Assembly (NCBI GenBank): GCA_023417735.1
Contig: JAEZEK010000173.1
Location: 1 to 8,985, forward strand
Source: Pseudomonadota bacterium
GTDB lineage: Bacteria; Pseudomonadota; Alphaproteobacteria; Rhizobiales; Afifellaceae
Direction of reading: 5' to 3'
DNA: 8,985 nucleotides
The position numbers and the translations under genes were made by a program. Below, in pieces: positions 1 to 5,744 of the stretch (position 1 is its first letter; every line of letters begins with the position of its first letter). The notes below the pieces were generated by a model, which ran no database searches, was not told the origin of the DNA, and saw only the letters and a list, made by a program, of their open reading frames with translations.

Positions 1-1554
1 TCGCCGCGCAGCGCGCCGCGCATGGTCCAGCCGAAGGCGACCGGCGGGATCGAGCTGCCGCCGCTCGACCTCCTCACCCCGCCCGACACCAAGCAGCGCA
101 CGCTCGTCGACCATGCGGCGCTCGAGCAGGACGCGCACCTGCTGGAAGGCGTGCTGGAGGATTTCGGCGTGCGCGGCGAGATCATCAACGTCCGGCCCGG
201 GCCGGTCGTGACCCTCTACGAGCTCGAGCCGGCACCCGGCATCAAGTCGTCGCGCGTGATCGGGCTCGCCGACGACATCGCCCGCTCGATGAGCGCGATC
301 GCGGCGCGCGTGGCGGTGGTCCCGGGCCGGAACGTGATCGGCATCGAGCTTCCGAACGCGACGCGGGAGACCGTCTATCTTCGCGAGCTCCTCGCCGCCA
401 AGGACTTCGAGGGCTCGAAGGCGAAGCTCGCGCTCGCGCTCGGCATGACGAGCGGCGGCGAGGCCGTCATCGCCGACCTCGCCCGCATGCCGCACCTCCT
501 GGTGGCCGGCACGACCGGCTCGGGCAAGTCCGTCTCGATCAACACGATGATCCTGTCGCTGGTCTACCGCATGACGCCGGAGCAGTGCCGGCTCATCATG
601 ATCGACCCGAAGATGCTGGAGCTCTCGGTCTATGACGGCATCCCGCACCTCCTGACGCCGGTCGTGACCGACCCGAAGAAGGCGGTGGTCGCGCTGAAAT
701 GGACGGTCCGCGAGATGGAGGACCGCTACCGCAAGATGTCGAAGCTCGGCGTTCGCAACATCGACGGCTTCAACCAGCGCGTCTCGCTCGCGCTGAAGAA
801 GGGCGAGGTGATCACCCGCACGATCCAGACCGGCTTCGACCAGGAGACGGGCGAGCCGCTCTTCGAGACCGAGGAGCTCGACCTCGAGCCGATGCCCTAC
901 ATCGTCGTCGTCATCGACGAGATGGCCGACCTGATGATGGTGGCCGGCAAGGAGATCGAGGGCGCCGTTCAGCGGCTCGCGCAGATGGCCCGCGCCGCCG
1001 GCATCCACGTCATCATGGCGACGCAGCGCCCGTCGGTCGACGTCATCACCGGCACGATCAAGGCGAACTTCCCGACCCGCATCTCCTTCCAGGTGACCTC
1101 GAAGATCGACAGCCGGACCATCCTCGGCGAGCAGGGCGCGGAACAGCTGCTCGGGCAGGGCGACATGCTCTACATGGCCGGCGGCGGCCGGATCCAGCGC
1201 GTCCACGGGCCGTTCGTCTCCGACGAGGAGGTGGAGGACATCGTGGCGCACCTGAAGAGCCAGGGCGCGCCCGACTATCTCGACGCCGTCACCGACGAGG
1301 ACGAGGCGGCCGAGGGCTCGATGGAATCCTTCACCAGCGGCCTGGAGGATTCCGGCGACCTCTACGACAAGGCGGTGGCGGTGGTGCTGCGCGACCGCAA
1401 GGCATCGACCAGCTACATCCAGCGGCGGCTCTCGATCGGCTACAACCGCGCCGCCTCGCTGGTCGAGCGGATGGAGAAGGAGGGCCTGGTCGGGCCGGCC
1501 AACCATGCCGGCAAGCGCGAGATCCTGGTGGGCGAGGACGGCGCCGCGGCGTGA
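1..1554 (+). CDS. ftsK: DNA translocase FtsK, C-terminal part (5' end outside window)
   Basis: FtsK is a septum-anchored hexameric ATPase that pumps DNA to clear the chromosome from the division plane and promotes dimer resolution with XerCD at dif. The frame is open to the left edge, so the ATG at 22 is probably internal; 517 residues are visible, and the N-terminal membrane domain and most of the linker lie upstream. Residues about 40-140 match the alpha domain. The RecA-like motor follows, with Walker A GTTGSGKS (visible residues 170-177, bases 508-531) and Walker [11 protein letters not shown] (301-310), then the [30 protein letters not shown] segment in two conserved blocks around 361-385. 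The last 65 or so residues ([11 protein letters not shown] to REILV) form the winged-helix gamma domain that reads polar orienting sequences. Nothing in the visible part is missing or frameshifted. The SpoIIIE/FtsK family identity is secure; the name SpoIIIE would be an equivalent. Confidence 0.97.
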   Translation, partial: SPRSAPRMVQPKATGGIELPPLDLLTPPDTKQRTLVDHAALEQDAHLLEGVLEDFGVRGEIINVRPGPVVTLYELEPAPGIKSSRVIGLADDIARSMSAIAARVAVVPGRNVIGIELPNATRETVYLRELLAAKDFEGSKAKLALALGMTSGGEAVIADLARMPHLLVAGTTGSGKSVSINTMILSLVYRMTPEQCRLIMIDPKMLELSVYDGIPHLLTPVVTDPKKAVVALKWTVREMEDRYRKMSKLGVRNIDGFNQRVSLALKKGEVITRTIQTGFDQETGEPLFETEELDLEPMPYIVVVIDEMADLMMVAGKEIEGAVQRLAQMARAAGIHVIMATQRPSVDVITGTIKANFPTRISFQVTSKIDSRTILGEQGAEQLLGQGDMLYMAGGGRIQRVHGPFVSDEEVEDIVAHLKSQGAPDYLDAVTDEDEAAEGSMESFTSGLEDSGDLYDKAVAVVLRDRKASTSYIQRRLSIGYNRAASLVERMEKEGLVGPANHAGKREILVGEDGAAA

Positions 1555-1571
1555 CCGGCGCCTTTGTTTGT
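1540..1571 (+). terminator. possible Rho-independent terminator after ftsK
   Basis: GGCGCC at 1540-1545 can pair with GGCGCC at 1557-1562 around an 11-nt loop that contains the ftsK stop codon. The T-rich run TTTGTTTGT follows directly (1563-1571). The 6-bp stem is all G/C but the loop is long and the T-run is interrupted by G, so it may be weak or fortuitous in such GC-rich DNA. If real, it would separate ftsK transcription from lolA. Confidence 0.35.
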
Positions 1572-1610
1572 CCCCAATCGGTTCCTACCTCGGAACGACA
1601 GAGGAGACGG

Positions 1611-1622
1611 ATGACGCGATGA
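1611..1622 (+). other. three-codon ORF (Met-Thr-Arg) overlapping the lolA start codon
   Basis: The run ATGACGCGATGA encodes Met-Thr-Arg-stop. Its TGA (1620-1622) overlaps the lolA ATG (1619-1621) in the classic ATGA arrangement. Its ATG is 4 nt from AGGAG (1602-1606), whereas the lolA ATG is 12 nt away. Just upstream, GTTCC (1581-1585) can pair with GGAAC (1592-1596), and CCTC (1588-1591) can instead pair with GAGG of the Shine-Dalgarno (1601-1604). These are direct sequence observations; a role in coupling or damping lolA translation is inference, and chance is a serious alternative. Confidence 0.3.
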
Positions 1623-2260
1623 CCCTTCTGAGCACCACGCGAAAGCTCGCGCTCGCGGCCGCGCTCGCCCTCGCCCTGGCCCCGGGGGCAGCCCTGGCGC
1701 TCGGCGCAGCGGAGAGCCAGGCGCTGAAGGCGGTTTCGGCCAAGTTCCAGACCGTCAGCAGCATGAGCGGCGATTTCGTGCAGTTCGGCCCGAGCGGCGA
1801 CAAGACCGAAGGCCGGTTCTTCATGGCCCGGCCCGGCAAGATCAACTTCACCTACTCGGCCCCGGCGACGATCAGCGTCGTGTCCGACGGAAACTCGGTG
1901 CTCGTCCACGACAAGAAGCTGCAGACCTACGACATCTGGCCGCTGTCGAAGACGCCGCTCAAGTACCTGCTCCAGCAGAAGCTCGACCTCTCGACGTTCG
2001 ACAAGGTGAGCGACGTGAACCTCGAGGCCGACCTCGTCAGCGTCACCATCGTCGACGATTCGCGCTTCGGCGGCGGCAAGCTGACGCTGATCTTCGACCG
2101 CGCGACCAACGAGCTTCGGCAATGGTCGGTGATCGACGACCAGGGCCTGCAGACCTCGGTCTCGATCTACAACGTGGAGACCGGCAAGCGGCTGGCGGGC
2201 GACCTCTTCAAGATCAATTACAGCGCCGCCACCAACGCCGCCCGCGAGCGCTCGCGCTAG
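1619..2260 (+). CDS. lolA: Outer-membrane lipoprotein carrier protein LolA
   Basis: LolA is the periplasmic chaperone that takes mature lipoproteins from the LolCDE ABC transporter in the inner membrane and carries them to the outer membrane. The 213-residue product starts with a clear Sec signal peptide: basic STTRK, an Ala/Leu-rich core (residues 10-21), and an A-L-A site predicting cleavage after Ala27. The mature part has the LolA fold signature: SMSGDFVQ (48-55), EGRFFMARPGKINFTY (64-79), the VVSDG turn (87-91), then the YLLQQ region and a C-terminal beta-rich half. The length fits the family. I chose the ATG at 1619 because it directly precedes the signal peptide; the same frame is open upstream to 1505 but that extension overlaps ftsK. 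AGGAG at 1602-1606 lies 12 nt before this ATG, which is long, and a second ATG at 1611 sits closer (see the three-codon ORF entry). It follows ftsK by 64 nt on the same strand. Confidence 0.93.
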   Translation: MTLLSTTRKLALAAALALALAPGAALALGAAESQALKAVSAKFQTVSSMSGDFVQFGPSGDKTEGRFFMARPGKINFTYSAPATISVVSDGNSVLVHDKKLQTYDIWPLSKTPLKYLLQQKLDLSTFDKVSDVNLEADLVSVTIVDDSRFGGGKLTLIFDRATNELRQWSVIDDQGLQTSVSIYNVETGKRLAGDLFKINYSAATNAARERSR

Positions 2261-2283
2261 CCGTTTCGGCCCGTCGCGCCAAG

Positions 2284-2305
2284 GCGCCCGGGCCGGCCCG
2301 GGCGC
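2284..2305. repeat. perfect 22-bp G/C palindrome between lolA and xthA
   Basis: The left arm GCGCCCGGGCC (2284-2294) is the exact reverse complement of the right arm GGCCCGGGCGC (2295-2305). As RNA it would give a stem of up to 9 bp with a 4-nt loop. A second hairpin follows at 2321-2335: GCCCGC, loop GCC, GCGGGC. Neither has a following run of T, apart from TTT at 2341-2343 after the second. They lie in the 110-nt lolA-xthA spacer. They could be an intrinsic terminator, a 3'-end mRNA stabiliser, a dispersed palindromic element, or a protein site; the sequence alone does not decide. Confidence 0.75.
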
Positions 2306-2370
2306 AGCCCGCCTGTGGACGCCCGCGCCGCGGGCTCGACTTTCCCGCCGCCCCGGCCGAAAAGCCTCCG

Positions 2371-3168
2371 ATGCCGCTCACCGTCGCCACCTGGAACATC
2401 AACTCCGTGCGCCTGCGGATCGACCTCGTCCGCAGGCTGCTCGCCGAGCGCCGCCCGGACGTGATCTGCCTGCAGGAGACGAAGTGCGCGGACGGCAGCT
2501 TTCCGACCGCGGCCTTCACCGAGGCGGGCTACCATCACGCCGCCATCCACGGCCAGAAGGGCTATCACGGCGTGGCGATCCTCTCGCGGCTGCCGCTCGC
2601 CGACATCGACCGGCGGATGTTCTGCGGGCGCGACGACGCCCGCCACGTCGCGGCCCGCGTCGACTATCGCGGCCGGCCAATCACCATCCACAATTTCTAC
2701 GTCCCGGCCGGCGGCGACGAGCCCGACCCTGACGCGAACTGGAAGTTCGCCCACAAGCTCTCCTTCGTGGAGGAGATGCTCGGCTGCACGGCCGAGCTCG
2801 CGACGCCGGACACGATCGTCGTCGGCGACCTCAACATCGCCCCGCTCGAGACCGACGTGTGGTCGCACAGGCAGCTCCTGAAGGTGGTGAGCCACACGCC
2901 GGTGGAGACCGAGGGGCTAATCCGCCTGCAGCGGGCCGGGCAATGGGTGGACGTGATGCGACAGTTCGTGCCGCCCGAGGAGAAGCTCTTCACCTGGTGG
3001 AGCTACCGCTCGCCCGACTGGACGCGGAACGATCGCGGCCGGCGCCTCGACCATGTCTGGGCGTCCGGCGACCTCGCCAGGGACGCGGTGGCGATGGAGG
3101 TCCTTAAGGAGGCGCGCGCCTGGGACCGGCCGTCCGACCACGTGCCGGTCATCGCCACGTTCGAGTAG
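2371..3168 (+). CDS. xthA: Exodeoxyribonuclease III (AP endonuclease)
   Basis: This enzyme cleaves DNA 5' of abasic sites and removes blocked 3' ends in base excision repair, and degrades duplex DNA 3' to 5'. The 265-residue product matches the exonuclease III/APE1 fold end to end, close to the 268 residues of the E. coli enzyme. The catalytic set is complete: Asn9 in WNIN, Glu36 in LQETK, Tyr110 in NFYVP, Asp153 and Asn155 in GDLNIAP, Asp227 in LDHVW, and Asp256-His257 in SDHVPV. I chose the ATG at 2371 because the catalytic Asn sits at the normal distance from the N-terminus; the open frame extends upstream to 2122 but that part lies within lolA and the palindromic spacer and looks like shadow sequence. 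No good Shine-Dalgarno is visible before 2371. It ends 3 nt from the stop codon of the convergent CNB gene, so there is no room for a dedicated terminator between them. Confidence 0.95.
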   Translation: MPLTVATWNINSVRLRIDLVRRLLAERRPDVICLQETKCADGSFPTAAFTEAGYHHAAIHGQKGYHGVAILSRLPLADIDRRMFCGRDDARHVAARVDYRGRPITIHNFYVPAGGDEPDPDANWKFAHKLSFVEEMLGCTAELATPDTIVVGDLNIAPLETDVWSHRQLLKVVSHTPVETEGLIRLQRAGQWVDVMRQFVPPEEKLFTWWSYRSPDWTRNDRGRRLDHVWASGDLARDAVAMEVLKEARAWDRPSDHVPVIATFE

Positions 3169-3171
3169 CGC

Positions 3172-3633
3172 TCAGGCCTCGACCCGGCCGAGGCGATCGC
3201 TGATCCGCTTGAACTCGGCGCTCGCCGCGAGCATGCGCCGGGCGATGCGCGTCCTGATGATCTGCGCGAACTCCGGATATTCGTCGAGGAGCCGCGCGAT
3301 GGTCTGGCGCCTGATCTCGACGACCTGCGCCTCGCCCGTCGCGACCACCGTCTCGTGCGCCCGGGCCGGCACCAGGAGGGCCATCTCGCCGACCAGCGTG
3401 CCCGGCTTGAGCGGCCGGGCAAGGAGAGCCTCGCCGCTCCCGCGCCGGCCCTCCATGTTGCCGGACGCGACCAGGTAAGCGGCCTTGAGCGGCCCGGCCT
3501 CCTCGCACAGCACCTCGCCCGGCGGCAGGACGAGCGTCTCCGCGGAGAACGCGACGAGGCGCAGCTGGTCCTCGGCGAAGCCTTCGAAGAAGGGGGCCTT
3601 CCGGAGAAGGTCGATGATGGACCGGAGCGACAA
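3172..3633 (-). CDS. small cyclic nucleotide-binding-fold (CNB/cNMP) protein without DNA-binding domain
   Basis: A 153-residue protein made essentially of one CNB domain of the Crp/Fnr/PKA-regulatory type, with a C-terminal helix (about 111-150) and no helix-turn-helix. Visible family motifs are PPGEVLCEEAG (37-47), AAYLVASGNMEGRR (51-64) and the phosphate-binding cassette GEMALLVPARAHETV (82-96). In cAMP-binding members the cassette runs GE..AL....R.A.V with Arg four residues before the conserved Val. Here Ala92 is at that position and Arg91 is one residue early, so classical cNMP binding is doubtful. Translation begins at TTG (3631-3633), with an AGGGA-type Shine-Dalgarno 6-8 nt upstream that overlaps the stop of the response regulator gene; no in-frame ATG exists near the N-terminus. 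The pair is therefore very likely co-transcribed and translationally coupled. The function is unknown; a sensor or partner of the regulator is a guess from context. Confidence 0.85.
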   Translation of the reverse strand: MSLRSIIDLLRKAPFFEGFAEDQLRLVAFSAETLVLPPGEVLCEEAGPLKAAYLVASGNMEGRRGSGEALLARPLKPGTLVGEMALLVPARAHETVVATGEAQVVEIRRQTIARLLDEYPEFAQIIRTRIARRMLAASAEFKRISDRLGRVEA

Positions 3634-3639
3634 TCGCGT

Positions 3640-3647
3640 CTTCCCTA
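3640..3647 (-). promoter_or_regulatory. Shine-Dalgarno for the TTG-started CNB gene, overlapping the regulator stop codon
   Basis: On the minus strand the bases read TAGGGAAG (3647 down to 3640). The TAG is the stop codon of the response regulator, and AGGGAAG is the ribosome-binding site 6 nt before the TTG at 3633. This spacing supports TTG as the start and suggests that ribosomes finishing the regulator re-initiate on the CNB gene. Confidence 0.6.
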
Positions 3648-4328
3648 TTGCACGAGCTTGTAGCCGCCCGATTCGGTGACGAGGATCTCGGCGTTCGACG
3701 GATCGCGCTCGATCTTCTGCCGGAGCCGGTAGATGTGGGTCTCGAGCGTGTGCGTCGTCACGCCTGAATTGTAGCCCCAGACCTCGGAAAGAAGCACGTC
3801 CCGCGTGATGATCCGCTCGCCGGCACGGTAGAGGTACTTCAGGATCGCGGTCTCCTTCTCCGTCAGGCGGACCTTGCCGCCCTTCTGGTCGAGCAGGAGC
3901 TTGGCCGCCGGCCGGAACGTGTAGGGGCCGATCGCGAAGGTCGCGTCCTCGCTCTGCTCGTGCTGGCGCAGATGGGCCCGGATGCGGGCGAGCAGCACCG
4001 CGAAGCGGAAGGGCTTCACGACGTAGTCGTTGGCGCCCGATTCCAGCCCGAGGATCGCATCGGAATCGGTGTCGTGCCCGGTCAGCATGATGACCGGGGC
4101 GCGCACGCCGGCCTTGCGCAGGAGCTTCACCCCCTCGCGGCCGTCCATGTCGGGCAGGCCGACATCCATGATGATAAGGTCGACGTGGCCCTCGCGTGCG
4201 GCCTTGATGCCGGCGGCGGCGGTGTCCGCGCGGGACAGTTCGAACTCGTCATAGAGCGCGAGCTGCTCGATGAGCGCCTCGCTCAGATCATCGTCGTCGT
4301 CGACGATCAGGATCTTGCGTGAGGTCAT
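3645..4328 (-). CDS. OmpR/PhoB-family response regulator
   Basis: A 227-residue two-component transcription factor with the standard two domains. The receiver domain (about 5-120) has an acidic pocket within the Asp run 10-14, phospho-acceptor Asp55 in LIIMDVGLPDMDG, switch Thr83 in MLTGHD, and the conserved Lys105 in VVKPF. The winged-helix DNA-binding domain (about 130-226) has LTEKETAILKYL (155-166), the VWGY turn (183-186), a recognition helix around 191-206 and the C-terminal GGYKLV hairpin. All signalling residues are present, so it should be phosphorylatable. No histidine kinase lies in the window, so its partner is unknown. ATG at 4328 has GAGG 5 nt upstream. It is the first gene of a two-gene unit with the CNB protein and diverges from the L,D-transpeptidase gene; tandem half-sites in the shared spacer may be its own operator. 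I do not recognise a specific named orthologue. Confidence 0.95.
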   Translation of the reverse strand: MTSRKILIVDDDDDLSEALIEQLALYDEFELSRADTAAAGIKAAREGHVDLIIMDVGLPDMDGREGVKLLRKAGVRAPVIMLTGHDTDSDAILGLESGANDYVVKPFRFAVLLARIRAHLRQHEQSEDATFAIGPYTFRPAAKLLLDQKGGKVRLTEKETAILKYLYRAGERIITRDVLLSEVWGYNSGVTTHTLETHIYRLRQKIERDPSNAEILVTESGGYKLVQ

Positions 4329-4373
4329 GCCGGCCTCGTTCGTTCCGGTTGCAGGGTATGCGATGAGAACACC

Positions 4374-4401
4374 GTTCGGCCAGCCATTCGCACGTGATTC
4401 G
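4374..4401. promoter_or_regulatory. candidate tandem operator for an OmpR/PhoB-type regulator
   Basis: ATTCG at 4386-4390 and ATTCG at 4397-4401 are direct repeats with an 11-bp period, flanking the palindrome CACGTG (4391-4396). A third near-copy, GTTCG, starts 12 bp earlier at 4374. Direct repeats phased at about one helical turn are the usual binding geometry of OmpR/PhoB regulators. The block lies 45-73 nt upstream of the regulator's ATG and 17-45 nt upstream of the transpeptidase's ATG. The repeats are seen directly; binding and autoregulation are inferred. I could not identify convincing -35/-10 elements in this spacer. Confidence 0.3.
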
Positions 4402-4418
4402 GGTGAACGGGATTGATC

Positions 4419-4994
4419 ATGAGACGGCGGATTAGACGCAGCAGGTCAGGCAAGCCAAGCCTCGTCCGCATCTTCCCGCGGCCGGGCAGGCCTTCTCAAG
4501 GGATCTTGAACGTCGGTGATCGCGCGGTGCCTTGCGCGCTCGGCCGCAGCGGGGTGACGCACCTGAAGCGCGAGGGCGACGGGGCCACGCCGGCCGGGCG
4601 GCATCGCCTGCTCGCGGTGATGGTGCGGGCCGACCGCATCGCGGGCCCGGCGACCCGCGTGCCGCTCGGGCGCATCCGGCGCGACGGCGGCTGGTGCGAC
4701 GAGCCCCGGAGCGGACGCTACAATCGCCCGGTCCACCGCCCGTATCCCGCCTCGCACGAGGCGCTGTGGCGCGACGACCACCTCTACGACCTCGTCGGCA
4801 TCCTCGACTGGAACATCCGGCCGCGGGCGAGCCGCGCCGGCAGCGCCATCTTCGTCCATCTCTGCCGGGCCGGCTTCGCGCCGACGGAAGGGTGCGTGGC
4901 GCTGCGCCGGGGCGATCTCCTGCGGCTGCTCTCGGCCATCGGCCGCAATGCGACATTCGTGATCGCGGCGCCGCCGCGCCGCATCCGCCGCTAG
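4419..4994 (+). CDS. L,D-transpeptidase (YkuD) family protein, no visible signal peptide
   Basis: A 191-residue protein of the YkuD-type fold, whose characterised members form 3-3 peptidoglycan cross-links or attach proteins to the wall through a catalytic cysteine. Landmarks are GILNVGDRAVPCALGRSGV (28-46, beta-rich start), KREGDGATPAGRH (50-62), the WCDEP...YNRPV block (92-105), LYDLVGILDWN (122-132) and the active-site segment with His147 and TEGC (156-159), Cys159 being the likely nucleophile. The usual motif is (S/T)HGC, so Glu157 replaces His, as I recall for other short proteobacterial members. The N-terminus is very basic (MRRRIRRSRS) with no hydrophobic core, so no Sec or Tat signal is seen and the compartment is unclear. 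I chose ATG at 4419 over the TTG at 4413. The stop codon overlaps that of yggS in a shared CTAG. It diverges from the response regulator, which may control it. Confidence 0.85.
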   Translation: MRRRIRRSRSGKPSLVRIFPRPGRPSQGILNVGDRAVPCALGRSGVTHLKREGDGATPAGRHRLLAVMVRADRIAGPATRVPLGRIRRDGGWCDEPRSGRYNRPVHRPYPASHEALWRDDHLYDLVGILDWNIRPRASRAGSAIFVHLCRAGFAPTEGCVALRRGDLLRLLSAIGRNATFVIAAPPRRIRR

Positions 4995-5653
4995 CCGCGC
5001 GCCCCGAACAGCGCGCTGCCGATCCGGACGTGCGTCGCCCCGAAGGCGATCGCGGTCTCGAAATCGCCGCTCATGCCCATCGACAGCGCGCCGGTGCCGG
5101 CCTCCTCGCCGATCTTGCGCAGGAGCGCGAAATGCGGGCCCGGCGCGTCTTCCAGGGGCGGGATGCACATCAGCCCGGCCACGGGGAGGCCGTGGACCTC
5201 GCGGCAGCGGCGCACGAAGGCGACCGCCTCGCGCGGCGGCACGCCCGCCTTCTGCGGCTCCTCGCCCGTGTTCACCTGCACGAAGATCTCGGGGCAGCGG
5301 GCGCCGGCGGCGACCTCCTTCGCGATCGCCGCGGCAAGGCGCTCCCGGTCGAGCGAATGGACGGCATGGAAGAGGGCGAGCGCGTCCCGCACCTTGTTGG
5401 TCTGCAGCGGCCCGATGAGATGGAGCCGCAGCTCGGTGTGCCGGGCGAGGAGGATCGGCCACTTGCCTGACGCCTCCTGCACCCGGTTCTCGCCGAACAC
5501 GGCCTGGCCGGCATCGATCAGCGGCATGACGGCTTCGGGAGGGAAGGTCTTGGAGACGGCGACGAGGGTCACGGACGCCGGGTCCCGGTTCGCCTGGAGC
5601 GCGGCCGCCCCGAGGCGGCCGCGGATCTCCGCCAGTCTCTCGGCTGCGCTCAT
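4991..5653 (-). CDS. yggS: YggS/PLPBP-family pyridoxal phosphate homeostasis protein
   Basis: Members of this family bind PLP in an alanine-racemase-like TIM barrel but have no established enzymatic activity; loss upsets vitamin B6 and amino acid pools in E. coli. The 220-residue product is full length. Signature segments are VAVSKTFP (31-38) with the PLP-binding Lys35, FGENRVQE (53-60), LHLIGPLQTNK (78-87), VQVNTGEEPQKAG (126-138), LSMGMSGDFETAI (190-202) and VRIGSALFG (209-217), which cups the phosphate. The ATG at 5653 has GGGGA about 5 nt upstream. It lies divergent from leuS across a 91-nt spacer and convergent with the transpeptidase, overlapping by 4 nt. In many bacteria yggS sits by proC or division genes; that context is absent here. 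Confidence 0.96.
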   Translation of the reverse strand: MSAAERLAEIRGRLGAAALQANRDPASVTLVAVSKTFPPEAVMPLIDAGQAVFGENRVQEASGKWPILLARHTELRLHLIGPLQTNKVRDALALFHAVHSLDRERLAAAIAKEVAAGARCPEIFVQVNTGEEPQKAGVPPREAVAFVRRCREVHGLPVAGLMCIPPLEDAPGPHFALLRKIGEEAGTGALSMGMSGDFETAIAFGATHVRIGSALFGARG

Positions 5654-5686
5654 GCCATCCCCGTCCGCCGCGGCGCCGGCCCGCGG

Positions 5687-5703
5687 TTGACCGGTCTGGT
5701 CAA
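5687..5703. promoter_or_regulatory. operator-like dyad in the yggS-leuS divergent spacer
   Basis: TTGACC (5687-5692) and GGTCAA (5698-5703) are perfect inverted copies around a 5-nt centre, and GACCGGTC (5689-5696) is itself palindromic. Because TTGACC resembles a -35 box and appears on both strands, the element could be a protein site, a pair of divergent -35 elements, or both. No good -10 stands 16-18 nt downstream on either strand (TGAAGC at 5710-5715 on the plus strand is poor). The dyad is real in the sequence; its function is inferred. Confidence 0.35.
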
Positions 5704-5744
5704 TTCTGCTGAAGCTCGGCCCCCGTCCGACGAAACGGATAGCA

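Noticed and set aside
22..24. ATG at 22 as the true start of the ftsK-like gene.
   Set aside because: The frame is open through base 1 and FtsK proteins have an N-terminal membrane domain and linker before this point, so the ATG is almost certainly internal.
1331..2122. A 263-codon minus-strand frame across the ftsK end and lolA.
   Set aside because: It is a compositional shadow crossing two well-supported plus-strand genes, has a poly-Arg/Pro tail and no recognisable motif.
2122..2370. Upstream extension of the exonuclease III frame, giving a 348-residue product.
   Set aside because: The added 83 residues overlap lolA and the palindromic spacer, are Arg/Ala/Pro-rich, and are absent from the family, whose catalytic Asn sits about nine residues from the start.
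4338..4377. GTTC/GAAC words in the regulator-transpeptidase spacer as an alphaproteobacterial LexA (SOS) box.
   Set aside because: The known site needs direct repeats GTTC-N7-GTTC (or GAAC-N7-GAAC); the copies here are adjacent or much farther apart.
4446..5462. A 338-codon minus-strand frame spanning the transpeptidase and part of yggS.
   Set aside because: It crosses the stop region of two recognised genes, in a different frame from yggS, and gives Arg/Ala/Pro-rich sequence with no fold signature.
5652..5690. A 12-codon plus-strand ORF (MPSPSAAAPARG) before leuS as a possible leader peptide.
   Set aside because: It has no leucine codons, its ATG arises from the CATG at the yggS start, and no convincing ribosome site or attenuator hairpin goes with it.
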